From positions 6,300,001-6,364,000 of the forward strand of contig CP110972.1 in the NCBI GenBank assembly GCA_028869255.1: a stretch of DNA of 64,000 nt, given 5' to 3'. Below the pieces are notes generated by a model that worked only from the letters and a program-made list of their open reading frames with translations, was not told the DNA's origin and did no database searches. This document shows positions 7,343-16,588 of the stretch, piece after piece. This DNA comes from Pseudomonas poae (GTDB lineage: Bacteria > Pseudomonadota > Gammaproteobacteria > Pseudomonadales > Pseudomonadaceae). Positions within the stretch are counted from its first letter, which is position 1. Each line of letters begins with the position of its first letter. Position numbers and translations under genes: made by a program.

Positions 7343-9526
7343 TCAAGCCGCGCTGGTGTCCTTGATCAGATGCGCCGCCAACGTCCTGAGCGGCCCCAAC
7401 TGCCGGCAAATCAATGCCAACTGTGTCTGCACCAACCGTTGGCCTTCATCAATCTCATCCGGCATCTGTTCCAGGTCCGCCGCCAGGGCTTCCTCGGCAT
7501 CGCTCTGGATCGCAATCGGCTGTTTGTTCGCCAGCCCCGTGGCGATTTCATCAATGCTCGCCGCCAGGCTATTCCCGGCGCCGTCGATCAGGTGCTCGCG
7601 CACCTCGGCCGGCAGTTGGGTTTCGCGGTGCGCGCCCAGGCCGGACAAGTAGCTGAGCAAGGTGTGGGACAACACCAGGAAGCGGAACCCCACGTCCGCT
7701 TCCTTACGGAAGTGCCCCGGCTCCATCAGCATATTCGCCAGCGTGGTGGACAGCGCCGCATCGGCGTTGTGCGCGTTGCGCCGGGCCAGGCGATAGGCCA
7801 GGTCATCGCTCTTGCCGGCGGCGTATTGCTGCATGATTTGTCGCAGGTAGATGCTGTTGCAGGTCAGGGTGTTGGCCAGCACTTTGTTCAGGCGTCGGCC
7901 TTGCCAGTCCGGCAGGAAGAGGAACACCGCCAGGCCCGCGATCAGGCTGCCGAGCAAGGTATCGAACAGGCGCGGCAGGAACAGCCCGTAGCCATCGCCC
8001 ACCTGGTTGAAGCAGAACAGCACCATCAGGGTGATCGCGGCCGTGGCCAGGGTGTAGCGGGTGGTGCGGTTGATAAAGAACACCAGGCCGGCGGCGATGG
8101 CGAACATCGATTGCACCAGCGGGCTTGGGAACAGGTCGAACAGCGCCCAGGCCACGGTCAGGCCGATGGCGGTGCCGATAATCCGCTGGCCGAGCTTGCG
8201 CCGGGTCGCGCCGTAGTTCGGTTGGCACACAAACAGCGTGGTGAGGATGATCCAGTAACCCTGCGACGCGTGGATCGCGTGCAGGGTGCCGTAACCCACG
8301 GTCAGCGCCAGGGCCAGGCGCAAGGCGTGACGGAACAGCAATGAGGTCGGCGTCAACTGCGTACGCAGGCGGGTCCACATTTCCTTGAGGTTGCGCGGGG
8401 CGCGGTCCAGCAGGTTGCTGTCGGTGGCATCGGCCAGGGCGTCGGGGTTGCTGGCGTCGCCGAGCAGGCGGTCAAGGGTCGACAGGTTGGCCGCCAGGGC
8501 GCGCAACGAGCGCAGCAGGCCGCGCCAGGCCGGGTTGCTCTGGATGCGCAGGTGTTCCAGCGAGGCGTTCAGGTCGCCCAGGGCTTCGGCGAAGCTGTCG
8601 TCATAAATGAACGGCTGGCGCAGCTGGATCGACTCGCCCAGGGTCTGGCACGCCTTGCCTTGCTGGCGCAGCAGCCGCTGGCAGCGGAACAGCACATCGC
8701 TGTGGAAGAAGGCGTCGGCCAGTGCGTTGTAGGGGTAATGGGAGGAACTGGCGCGCTCATGGATGTCCTGGGCCAGGAAGTACAGCTTCAGGTAGCGGCT
8801 GACCTTCGAGCCTGGGCGACCATTGCCTACGCGGTGCAGGATGATTTCCTTCGCGGCATTCAGCGCCGCCACCACGCGGCCGTTCTGCTGGGCCAGTTCC
8901 AGGCGGCGTGCTTCCACATCCAGCTGGCGGATCGGCTCGAACAGCGACGACTTGAGCTTGAGGTAACGCCCCAACTCGCGGAACAACCGCGCCAGGCTCT
9001 GCTGCACCGGCTGATTGGAAAACAACGCCTGCCACAGCACCGAGAGCACCCCATACCAGGCGGCGCCGGCCACCAGCAGCAGGGGTTCGTGCCAGAAGTC
9101 CGAGACCGCGCCGCCGCGCTGGTCCACGCCGATCATGGTGTACACCGAGAGGATCAGTGTCGCCGAGGCAATCGCGCCATAGCGCTCGCCCAGCGCCCCG
9201 AGCATGGTCAGGCAGAAACTGGCCAGGGCCAGGGCGATCGCAAAGATCCAGGGGTAAGGGAACAGCAGCTCCACCGACAGCGCGGCGATGCTGAAACACA
9301 CCAGTGTCACCGCCAGGGCATTCAGGCGGCCTTGCCAGCTGTCATCGGTCTCGGCCAGGGCGCTGGCGATAATCCCCAGGAACAACGGGATCAGCAGCGT
9401 CATTTCATCCTGATACCAGCACAGCGCCATGCTGCCGGTGAGGGCGATGAATACCCGTACGCTGTAACTGAATTTATCCAGCGCCCACAGGCGCCGCATG
9501 GACTGCTTGAACGAGGTCGATGACAT
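7343..9526 (-). CDS. yccS: YccS/YhfK-family inner-membrane protein (FUSC domain)
   Basis: A 727-residue protein with two hydrophobic blocks (about 20-150 and 395-520), each with several membrane helices, and a long soluble region between and after them. This duplicated layout is that of YccS, a fusaric-acid-resistance (FUSC) relative. Its transport substrate is not established. The motif IILTTLFVCQPNYGATRRKLGQR in the second block is typical of the family. It is a single gene flanked by REP elements on both sides. Confidence 0.88.
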   Translation of the reverse strand: MSSTSFKQSMRRLWALDKFSYSVRVFIALTGSMALCWYQDEMTLLIPLFLGIIASALAETDDSWQGRLNALAVTLVCFSIAALSVELLFPYPWIFAIALALASFCLTMLGALGERYGAIASATLILSVYTMIGVDQRGGAVSDFWHEPLLLVAGAAWYGVLSVLWQALFSNQPVQQSLARLFRELGRYLKLKSSLFEPIRQLDVEARRLELAQQNGRVVAALNAAKEIILHRVGNGRPGSKVSRYLKLYFLAQDIHERASSSHYPYNALADAFFHSDVLFRCQRLLRQQGKACQTLGESIQLRQPFIYDDSFAEALGDLNASLEHLRIQSNPAWRGLLRSLRALAANLSTLDRLLGDASNPDALADATDSNLLDRAPRNLKEMWTRLRTQLTPTSLLFRHALRLALALTVGYGTLHAIHASQGYWIILTTLFVCQPNYGATRRKLGQRIIGTAIGLTVAWALFDLFPSPLVQSMFAIAAGLVFFINRTTRYTLATAAITLMVLFCFNQVGDGYGLFLPRLFDTLLGSLIAGLAVFLFLPDWQGRRLNKVLANTLTCNSIYLRQIMQQYAAGKSDDLAYRLARRNAHNADAALSTTLANMLMEPGHFRKEADVGFRFLVLSHTLLSYLSGLGAHRETQLPAEVREHLIDGAGNSLAASIDEIATGLANKQPIAIQSDAEEALAADLEQMPDEIDEGQRLVQTQLALICRQLGPLRTLAAHLIKDTSAA

Positions 9527-9652
9527 GAAGTCTGGAGTCTTCCGGGACGATGCCGTTAAATTGAGCTATCAAGGACGTCACGGCAAGCGTGGCGATCACA
9601 TCCAGCAGCGAAATTTATTCCCGCCACTGTCTACAGACCACCACAAAACTAG

Positions 9653-9724
9653 TGTGGGAGCTGGCTTGCCTGCGATAGCGATGTTGGATTCACTACCGCT
9701 ATCGCAGGCAAGCCAGCTCCCACA
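9653..9724. repeat. REPIN inverted repeat, GTGGGAGCTGGC type
   Basis: TGTGGGAGCTGGCTTGCCTG... and its complement flank about 20 bp. It lies between the flavoprotein end and the yccS start. Confidence 0.85.
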
Positions 9725-9754
9725 GGGAATTACACTTCAAGTTTGAGGTTTGTA

Positions 9755-10933
9755 TCAGGCGTATTGCGCGGCCGCGTAGCCGGAAGCCCACGCCCACTGG
9801 AAATTGAACCCGCCGAGGTGACCGGTCACATCCAGCACTTCGCCGATAAAGTACAAACCAGGGCTTTTCAGCGATTCCATGGTCTTGGACGACACTTCCC
9901 GCGTGTCCACCCCGCCCAATGTCACCTCCGCCGTGCGGTAACCCTCGGTGCCCGCCGGCACCAGTTGCCAGCTCGCCAGTTTTTGCGCGATATCGGCCAC
10001 TTCGGCGTGGGTGTACTGCTTCATCGGCTTGGACGCGAACCAGGTCTCCGCCAGCAGATTGGCCATCTTCTTGGTGAAGATCTCGCCCAGCAGGGTTTTC
10101 AACTCGCTGTTAGGGCGTTCGACCTGTTGCTGTTGCAGCCAGGTGTGCGCGTCGTGGTCGGGCAGCAGGTTGATTTCAAGCGTGTCGCCGGGTTCCCAGT
10201 ATGAGGAAATCTGCAAAATCGCCGGGCCGCTGAGGCCACGGTGGGTAAACAGGATGTTTTCGCGAAAGCTCTGGTTGTTGCAGCTGACCAGGCAATCGAC
10301 CGAGGTGCCGGACAGCTCGCCACACACTTCCTTGAGCTGGTCGGTGATGGTGAACGGCACCAGCCCGGCGCGGGTCGGCAGCAGTTCATGGCCGAACTGC
10401 TTGGCCACCTGGTAACCAAAACCGGTAGCGCCGAGCGTAGGAATTGACAGGCCACCGGTGGCAATCACCAGCGATTCGCAGCGCAGTTCACCCAGGGTAG
10501 TCTGCAACTGATAGCCGCCGTCGACTTTGGCGATTTCCTCGATCGAGGTGTCCAGGTGCAGGCTTACGCCGGTCTGGATGCACTCGTCCAGCAGCATGCC
10601 GAGGATGTCGCTGGATTTGTTATCGCAGAACAGCTGGCCGAGTTTCTTCTCGTGGTACGGCACGCCGTGCTTGGCCACCAGCCCGATAAAATCCCATTGG
10701 GTATAGCGCGCCAGGGCCGACTTGCAGAAGTGCGCATTGTGCGAGAGGAAGTTGGCCGGCTCGGTGTACATATTGGTGAAATTGCAGCGGCCACCGCCCG
10801 ACATCAGGATCTTTTTGCCGGCCTTGTTCGCATGGTCGATCAACATCACCTTGCGCCCCCGCCCAGCGGCGGTCAGCGCGCACATCAAGCCTGCGGCGCC
10901 GGCGCCAATGATCACAACTTCGGTCGAGCGCAA
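9755..10933 (-). CDS. HI0933/YhiN-family FAD-dependent oxidoreductase
   Basis: A ~392-residue cytoplasmic flavoprotein. The N-terminal dinucleotide fold VVIIGAGAAGLMCA and the family hallmark SGGGRCNFTN are both present, with a second GATGFG-like segment and the closing GG..FQWAWASG. The reaction catalysed by this family is not established. The frame is open to a TTG at 10951, but the TTG at 10933 (reading MRSTEVV) has GAGGA just upstream and gives the usual family N-terminus, so it is chosen. Confidence 0.85.
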   Translation of the reverse strand: MRSTEVVIIGAGAAGLMCALTAAGRGRKVMLIDHANKAGKKILMSGGGRCNFTNMYTEPANFLSHNAHFCKSALARYTQWDFIGLVAKHGVPYHEKKLGQLFCDNKSSDILGMLLDECIQTGVSLHLDTSIEEIAKVDGGYQLQTTLGELRCESLVIATGGLSIPTLGATGFGYQVAKQFGHELLPTRAGLVPFTITDQLKEVCGELSGTSVDCLVSCNNQSFRENILFTHRGLSGPAILQISSYWEPGDTLEINLLPDHDAHTWLQQQQVERPNSELKTLLGEIFTKKMANLLAETWFASKPMKQYTHAEVADIAQKLASWQLVPAGTEGYRTAEVTLGGVDTREVSSKTMESLKSPGLYFIGEVLDVTGHLGGFNFQWAWASGYAAAQYA

Positions 10934-10975
10934 AACGGTGTCCTCATACAAATTCTGAATTGGAATACAGTTAAA

Positions 10976-11065
10976 TGTGGGAGCGGGCTTGCTCGCGAAT
11001 GCGGTGTATCAGTCGACAGATTCGGTGACTGACACTCCGTATTCGCGAGCAAGCCCGCTCCCACA
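10976..11065. repeat. REPIN inverted repeat, GTGGGAGCGGGC type
   Basis: TGTGGGAGCGGGCTTGCTCG... and its complement flank a ~40-bp imperfectly palindromic centre (TCAGTCGACAG..GTGACTGA). It lies between dbpA and the flavoprotein gene. Confidence 0.85.
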
Positions 11066-11094
11066 TTTTTTGATCTCTGTATAGCTTGAGATCT

Positions 11095-12480
11095 TTACAG
11101 GATCCGCACGCGCAACGAACGGCCTTTGATCTTGCCGTCGTTCAAACGCTGCAACGCCTGCTTGGCGATGCCGCGTTCCACGGCCACGAAGGCCTGGAAG
11201 TCGAAGATCGCGATCTTGCCGACCTGGGCACCCGGGATGCCGGCTTCACCGGTCAACGCGCCGAGGATGTCGCCCGGGCGAACCTTGTCTTTACGGCCGG
11301 CGGCGATGCACAGGGTGCTCATCTGCGGCAACAACGGGCCACCGCTTTGCGGCTTGAGGTTGTCCAGTTGGTCCCAGTTCAGCGGCGACTTCTGCAGTTG
11401 CTCGATGGCCTGGGCGCGATGCGCTTCGGACGGTGCCACCAGGCTGATCGCGATACCGGTCTCACCGGCACGGCCGGTACGGCCTACACGGTGGATGTGG
11501 ATTTCCGAATCGCGGGCCAGTTCGACGTTGATCACCATGTCCAGCGAGTCAATGTCCAGGCCACGGGCGGCGACGTCGGTGGCCACCAGTACGGAGGTGC
11601 TACGGTTGGCGAACATCGCCAGCACCTGGTCACGGTCGCGTTGTTCCAGGTCGCCATGCAGGCCAACCGCGGAAATGCCCTTGGCAGTCAGGTGATCCAC
11701 GGTTTCCTGCACTTGCTGCTTGGTAAAGCAGAAGGCCACGCAGGAAGCCGGACGGAAGTGCGCCAGGACCTTGGTCACCGCGTCCATGCGCTCTTCCGGG
11801 GAAATCTCGTAGAAACGCTGCTCGATCTGGTCGTCGGAGTGGAAGGCTTCGGCCTTCACTTGCTGCGGCGCACGCATGAACTTGGACGCCAGCTGCTTGA
11901 TGCTCACCGGGTAGGTGGCCGAGAACAGCAGGGTCTGGCGACGGGCCGGGGTCTTGCTGATGATGTCTTCGATGGCGTCGTAGAAACCCATGTCGAGCAT
12001 GCGGTCGGCTTCATCGAGGATCAGCGTGTTCAAGCCGTCCAGCACCAGCGAACCTTTGCGCAGGTGCTGCTGGATGCGGCCCGGGGTGCCGACGATGACG
12101 TGGGCGCCATGCTCCAGCGAGGCGATCTGCGGGCCCAGGGACACGCCGCCGCACAGGGTCAGCACCTTGATGTTGTCTTCGGCGCGGGCCAGGCGGCGGA
12201 TTTCCTTGGCCACCTGGTCGGCCAGCTCGCGGGTCGGGCACATGACCAGGGCCTGGCAGCCGAAATAGCGCGGGTTGATCGGGTTCAGCAGGCCGATGCC
12301 GAAGGCGGCGGTCTTGCCGCTGCCGGTCTTGGCCTGGGCAATCAGGTCCAGCCCCTTGAGGATCACCGGCAAGCTTTGCGCCTGGATCTGCGTCATCTCG
12401 ACATAACCCAGCGAGTCGAGGTTAGCCAGCATGGCGGCGGAGAGCGGCAAAGTATTAAAAGCGGTGGCGATGGTAGTCAC
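11095..12480 (-). CDS. dbpA: ATP-dependent RNA helicase DbpA
   Basis: DEAD-box helicase of about 461 residues that acts in 50S ribosome assembly by binding hairpin 92 of 23S rRNA. Motifs in order: Q motif (EMTQIQAQSLP), AKTGSGKT, PTRELA, GTPGR, DEAD, SAT, and HRVGRTGR. The C-terminal ~75 residues (RKDKVRPGDILGALTG..) form the DbpA-type RNA-recognition domain that gives specificity. The frame is open to 12501, but the GTG at 12480 yields MTTIATAFNTLPLS, the normal family start. It is a single gene. Confidence 0.95.
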   Translation of the reverse strand: MTTIATAFNTLPLSAAMLANLDSLGYVEMTQIQAQSLPVILKGLDLIAQAKTGSGKTAAFGIGLLNPINPRYFGCQALVMCPTRELADQVAKEIRRLARAEDNIKVLTLCGGVSLGPQIASLEHGAHVIVGTPGRIQQHLRKGSLVLDGLNTLILDEADRMLDMGFYDAIEDIISKTPARRQTLLFSATYPVSIKQLASKFMRAPQQVKAEAFHSDDQIEQRFYEISPEERMDAVTKVLAHFRPASCVAFCFTKQQVQETVDHLTAKGISAVGLHGDLEQRDRDQVLAMFANRSTSVLVATDVAARGLDIDSLDMVINVELARDSEIHIHRVGRTGRAGETGIAISLVAPSEAHRAQAIEQLQKSPLNWDQLDNLKPQSGGPLLPQMSTLCIAAGRKDKVRPGDILGALTGEAGIPGAQVGKIAIFDFQAFVAVERGIAKQALQRLNDGKIKGRSLRVRIL

Positions 12481-12630
12481 GGGACTGGCTCTGCAAAACA
12501 AAATGTCGCGCAGTGTAGCAGGCCCCCTAGGGTTTCTTTGTATGTTCTCGACGAGGAGTAGAGGGGCCGCCTCAAGTTATCAGCTTCAAGCCGCAAGCCT
12601 GAGGCTAATAACTTGGGGCTTGCAGCTGCT

Positions 12631-14058
12631 TCAATGCTCAATGTCGTGCTCACGACTGACCACGCGTTTGCCGTCTTTTGGCGACAATTGCAGGAAGATC
12701 GCCGCCGCCAGCATCGCCATGATGCCCACGGTGAGGAAGGTCAGCTGGAAGGCGCCGAGCACGCTGTCCACCCCGTCATTGCCCGCCTCAGCGGTGAACC
12801 CGCCCAGCAGTGCACCGGCGCAGGCCACCCCCAGGCTCAGGGACAATTGCGCCACCACCGAGAGCAGACTGTTGCCGCTGCTGGCCTGGGCGTCGTCGAG
12901 GTCAATCAGGGTGACGGTGTTCATCGCGGTAAATTGCAGCGAGTTGATCGCCCCCAGGATCGCCAGCATGCACAGCAGCAGCGGGTAGGGCGTGTGCTCG
13001 CTGACCAAGCCCATACTGGCCAGCATGATGCCCAGCGCCAGGGTGTTGCCGGTCAGCACAATGCGGTAGCCCAGGCGTTCGATCAGTGGCCGTGCAATGG
13101 ACTTGGCAAACATCGCCGCCGCCGCCAGGGGCAGCATGCTCATGCCGGCTTCCGAGGGTGAATAACCCAGCGCCACCTGCAGCAGCAGCGGCACCAGAAA
13201 CGGCAGCGCGCCACTGCCCAGGCGCGCAAACAGGTTGCCGAGGATGCCCACCGCAAAGGTGCGGGTCTTGAACAGCACCGGCGAAAACAGCGGGTTATCG
13301 ATATGCCCGGCACGCAGCCAGTACGCCGCCAGGCACGCCAGCCCACCGAACAGCAGCAACATCACCCGCAGGTGCGGCAGGTGCAGTTCGCCCAGGCCCT
13401 CCATGGCGATGGTGATCAGCACCATCGCCGCGCCGAACAGCACAAACCCCACACTGTCAAACCGCGTCCGCTCGCTGCCGCGCAGGTCGGGAATCAGTTT
13501 CCACACGGCGTAGCAGCCGATCATGCCCACGGGCAGGTTGATCAGGAAGATCCAGTGCCAGGTCAGGTATTGCACCATCCAGCCGCCCATGGTCGGGCCG
13601 AGCAACGGGCCGAGCAGCCCGGGGATGGTGATAAAACCCATGATCCGCACCAGTTCGGAGCGGGGGTAGGCGCGCAGTACCACGAGCCGGCCGACCGGCA
13701 GCATCAGCGCACCGCCCAGGCCCTGGATCACCCGTGCGCCGACCAGCATCGTGAGGCTGCTGGACAAGGCACACAGCAAGGAGCCGATGCTGAACAGCAT
13801 GATCGCGCCGAAGAAGATTTTTTTGGTGCCGAAGCGGTCAGCGACCCAGCCCGACGCCGGGATCAGCAAGGCCACGGTGAGCATGTAGGCGATCACCACC
13901 CCTTGCATGCGCAGTGGGTTTTCCGCCAGGTCTCGGGCCATGGCCGGCAGTGCCGTGTTGAGAATCGTCCCATCCAGCGACTGCATAAAGAAGGCAATCG
14001 CGACCACCCAGGGCAGCCAGCGGGCGGTCTTGGCATCGAGGGGGGCACGATTGGGCAT
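12631..14058 (-). CDS. mdtD: MdtD-like multidrug MFS transporter (DHA2, 14 TM)
   Basis: A 475-residue inner-membrane drug/H+ antiporter of the major facilitator superfamily. Helix 1 carries QSLDGTILNTALPAMA, the DHA2 motif D1, and the loop after helix 2 carries GWVADRFGTKK (motif A). Motif C follows as GLLGPLLGPTMGGWM. About 14 hydrophobic segments are countable. The closest named relative is MdtD/YegB. AAGG precedes the ATG. No regulator or membrane-fusion partner is adjacent, so a full tripartite pump is not encoded here. Confidence 0.85.
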   Translation of the reverse strand: MPNRAPLDAKTARWLPWVVAIAFFMQSLDGTILNTALPAMARDLAENPLRMQGVVIAYMLTVALLIPASGWVADRFGTKKIFFGAIMLFSIGSLLCALSSSLTMLVGARVIQGLGGALMLPVGRLVVLRAYPRSELVRIMGFITIPGLLGPLLGPTMGGWMVQYLTWHWIFLINLPVGMIGCYAVWKLIPDLRGSERTRFDSVGFVLFGAAMVLITIAMEGLGELHLPHLRVMLLLFGGLACLAAYWLRAGHIDNPLFSPVLFKTRTFAVGILGNLFARLGSGALPFLVPLLLQVALGYSPSEAGMSMLPLAAAAMFAKSIARPLIERLGYRIVLTGNTLALGIMLASMGLVSEHTPYPLLLCMLAILGAINSLQFTAMNTVTLIDLDDAQASSGNSLLSVVAQLSLSLGVACAGALLGGFTAEAGNDGVDSVLGAFQLTFLTVGIMAMLAAAIFLQLSPKDGKRVVSREHDIEH

Positions 14059-14094
14059 GGGTTACCTTTTTGTTAGCAGGCTATGTGTCGGCGA

Positions 14095-14986
14095 TTATGC
14101 GCCATTCGTCGCTCCTTTTCCCACAGGCTGTTCGTCTAATTCCGACACCGTTGCGTGCTCGCCCACCAGGAAATCCAACAACGCACGGTGCACCGCCAGG
14201 GCCGCCTCGCGGGACTCCAGGTCCAGCAGATGACCGGTGTGTTCGGCCACGGCAAAGCTGCTGCGGCCTACGTATTGTTTGAACAGCTGGGCATCGGCGG
14301 CGGGGGTGTATTCGTCCAGCGTACCGTTGAGGAAGTGCACCGGGGTTTCAATCCGGGTGAGCGCCGGCAGGTAGTTGCCATCGCCCAGGGCCAGTACCTC
14401 GGTGGATATGAAAGCGCGCCTGGCGGTACTCGGTGGTGGCCATGTTCGACAGGTGGCGATGGTTATTGCGCTTGAGGCGCGGCGACAAGTATTTGCCGAC
14501 GGTCTCGTTGAGCAGATGGCCGACGGCGGATTTGTCATCGGCCTCGATCAGCACGCGCACGCGCTCCACATAATCGAGCATGGCCTGGTTGAGGTTGGGT
14601 GCCAGGGCCATCACCACCGAGCTTTCGATGGACGGCGGGTTGTGCGCCAGGGTCAGCAACGTGGAGATGCCGCCCCAGGAGGCCGATACCAGATGGTTGA
14701 CCTGAAAGCGCTCCACCAGCGCCCGCAGGATCTGCACTTCGTCGTCCTTGGTCACCAGGTCGAGGTCGGTATTGTGTTCGCGTGAATAGCCGGAGAACGG
14801 CAAATCGAACAGCAGCACATTGAAGTGCTCGGCCAGGCATTTGCTGGTGCGGGCAAAGGAGCGTGTGGTGGACAGCGCGCCATTGACCATCAGCACGGTT
14901 TTTTTTTGCGGGTCTGTACCCAGTTGCTCAACATGAACGTTGTAGTGCTTGAACAGCTTCTCTATGACAAAACTTCCATGGTTCAT
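14095..14986 (-). pseudogene. RhlA-like alpha/beta hydrolase, frameshifted
   Basis: The protein resembles RhlA, which joins two 3-hydroxyacyl chains into the lipid part of rhamnolipids, and PhaG. Motifs: [30 protein letters not shown], and the nucleophile region VSASWGGIS (Ser in the elbow). The upstream frame (14986 to 14348) breaks after [11 protein letters not shown]; the downstream frame continues with [18 protein letters not shown] and HTGHLLDLESREAAL. Removing one C (about 14402-14406) restores a ~296-residue family-length protein. The GGAGCG ribosome site supports the 14986 start. No rhlB is adjacent. Whether the gene is broken or misread cannot be decided here. Confidence 0.78.
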
Positions 14987-15169
14987 GTCAACGCTCCAGC
15001 TTGCCCTTCCCGGGCAAGGTCGTGCTCTGGTTGGTAGGGTGGCGGGATGCCACTAACCCTTATAGCGAGGTTTTTTGCGGGCGACAACAGGCCGTGGGGA
15101 GAGCCGTTTGATATGAGATTTAGCGGTAGGAAGGGGCGAGGCGAGGCGTCTGAAAACAACACAAGACAA

Positions 15170-15256
15170 TGTGGGAGCTGGCTTGCCTGCGATGCAGACA
15201 CCTCGGTGTATCAGTTACACCGCAGTGATGCCATCGCAGGCAAGCCAGCTCCCACA
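15170..15256. repeat. REPIN inverted repeat, GTGGGAGCTGGC type
   Basis: TGTGGGAGCTGGCTTGCCTG... and its complement flank a centre of about 40 bp containing an imperfect palindrome. It lies downstream of the TldE-like gene. Confidence 0.85.
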
Positions 15257-15271
15257 CGGGAGTAGCGGTGC

Positions 15272-16588
15272 TTATAAGGTGAGGGTAAGGCGTTTTACCA
15301 GGGCGCCCGGCAGCAGATTGGACGCGGTGTTGCGCTGGCCGTACGTGCTGGCCGACAGCAGCAGTTCCCGATCAGCGGTCAGTGCTTCCAGCTGCGAACC
15401 CAGCAGTTGGTAGACGCTGTCATCGAAGCGCATGGTGCTGACCGGTGCCTTGATCACGCCGTCTTCCACCCAGAACGTGGCGAAGCGCGTCATGCCGGTC
15501 AGCCGCGCTGCGGGCAGGTCGGAGTAGTTCAGGTACCACAGGTTACTGATGTAGAGCCCGGTGCCCAGTTGCTTGAGGATATCGGCCTGGGCCAGCTCGC
15601 CCGCCGCCATCTGCAAGGCGCTGGGGGACTCGTCGCTGCTGGCGCCGTTGGCGCTTAGGCCATATTCGGCGGCGCTGCGCGAATTCACCAGTTGGCCGCA
15701 GGCAGTGCCGGCATTGATCAGCGTCACATCGTTGCGCGGGTAGCCTTCGCTGGAGAACGCCTGGCTCAGGGAACCGCTGATCTGTTCTTTCACCGTCACC
15801 AGCGGGCTGAGGTGCTGCTCACCGGCGTACAGCCGCTGCAAGGCGCTGCCTTTGCTGGCGATGGCCTGGGCGGAAAACCCACCCCAGGTGATGATGCTGA
15901 TGATCTCTTCCAGCGCGGCCGGTGCCAGGTAGGCGCGGTATTCCCCGGGCGCCAGTGTGTGCAATGGGCGGCCGAGGAATTCCAACTGTTCGCGGGCCAG
16001 CTGGAAGCGGCGGGCGAACTCGACGCTGTTCCATTCATCACCGGCGTAGCTGGCTTTCACCGCCTCGCCATTGGCGTGGAACAGGCTGAAATCGAAGTTG
16101 AAGCTGTTGGCCTGATGCCAGCCGAACGCCCCGTTCGAGCTGGCAAAGCCACGGCTGATAGGGCCTGCGGCATAGAAACCGACCAGGTCGACACCCTCTG
16201 CCGCCTGGCTGATTTCCTCGAGTACCTGGGCCAGTTCGGGCAGCGGTCGAGCCTGTTCGTTGTGGCTTTGCCAGGCGTTGTGGTTAAGCAACAGGTACGG
16301 GTCATGGGGCAGCAGCGGCAAGGTTTCGCGCAGTTGCTGCAAGCCGTCGGCGAGGCGCTGGCGGTCCAGCTCGGGCTCACCGGCGAGGGTGATGCCGAGG
16401 TCGGCATGGCGCCCGTCGTTGATCAGCTTCAGGGTGAGGCTGGCCTGCTGCACCTGGCCGGCCTGGCGCACCTTGGCGTGGTTCAAGCGTACGAATTCGG
16501 AGGACTCGTCCGCGTAGCCGAGGTGAAATTGTTCCTTGTCGGTGATGGCCTGCTTGAGCCACTCCACCAATGCCTTGAAATTCTGCAT
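15272..16588 (-). CDS. TldE/PmbA-like protein (metal-free partner of TldD)
   Basis: A 438-residue TldD/PmbA-family protein. It has the family ending (TRFATFWVEDGVIKAPVSTMRF) and the GLYISNLWYLNY segment but no HExxxH motif, as expected for the non-catalytic TldE-type half of a TldD/E protease pair. It overlaps the upstream tldD-like gene by one base, so the two are translationally coupled. It is probably a paralogue of the canonical pmbA, which normally lies elsewhere with yjgA. The substrate is unknown. Confidence 0.83.
   Translation of the reverse strand: MQNFKALVEWLKQAITDKEQFHLGYADESSEFVRLNHAKVRQAGQVQQASLTLKLINDGRHADLGITLAGEPELDRQRLADGLQQLRETLPLLPHDPYLLLNHNAWQSHNEQARPLPELAQVLEEISQAAEGVDLVGFYAAGPISRGFASSNGAFGWHQANSFNFDFSLFHANGEAVKASYAGDEWNSVEFARRFQLAREQLEFLGRPLHTLAPGEYRAYLAPAALEEIISIITWGGFSAQAIASKGSALQRLYAGEQHLSPLVTVKEQISGSLSQAFSSEGYPRNDVTLINAGTACGQLVNSRSAAEYGLSANGASSDESPSALQMAAGELAQADILKQLGTGLYISNLWYLNYSDLPAARLTGMTRFATFWVEDGVIKAPVSTMRFDDSVYQLLGSQLEALTADRELLLSASTYGQRNTASNLLPGALVKRLTLTL

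Noticed and set aside
7250..8344. 364-residue plus-strand ORF opposite yccS
   Set aside because: Shadow ORF opposite a strong membrane-protein gene; low-complexity Gln/Arg-rich translation.
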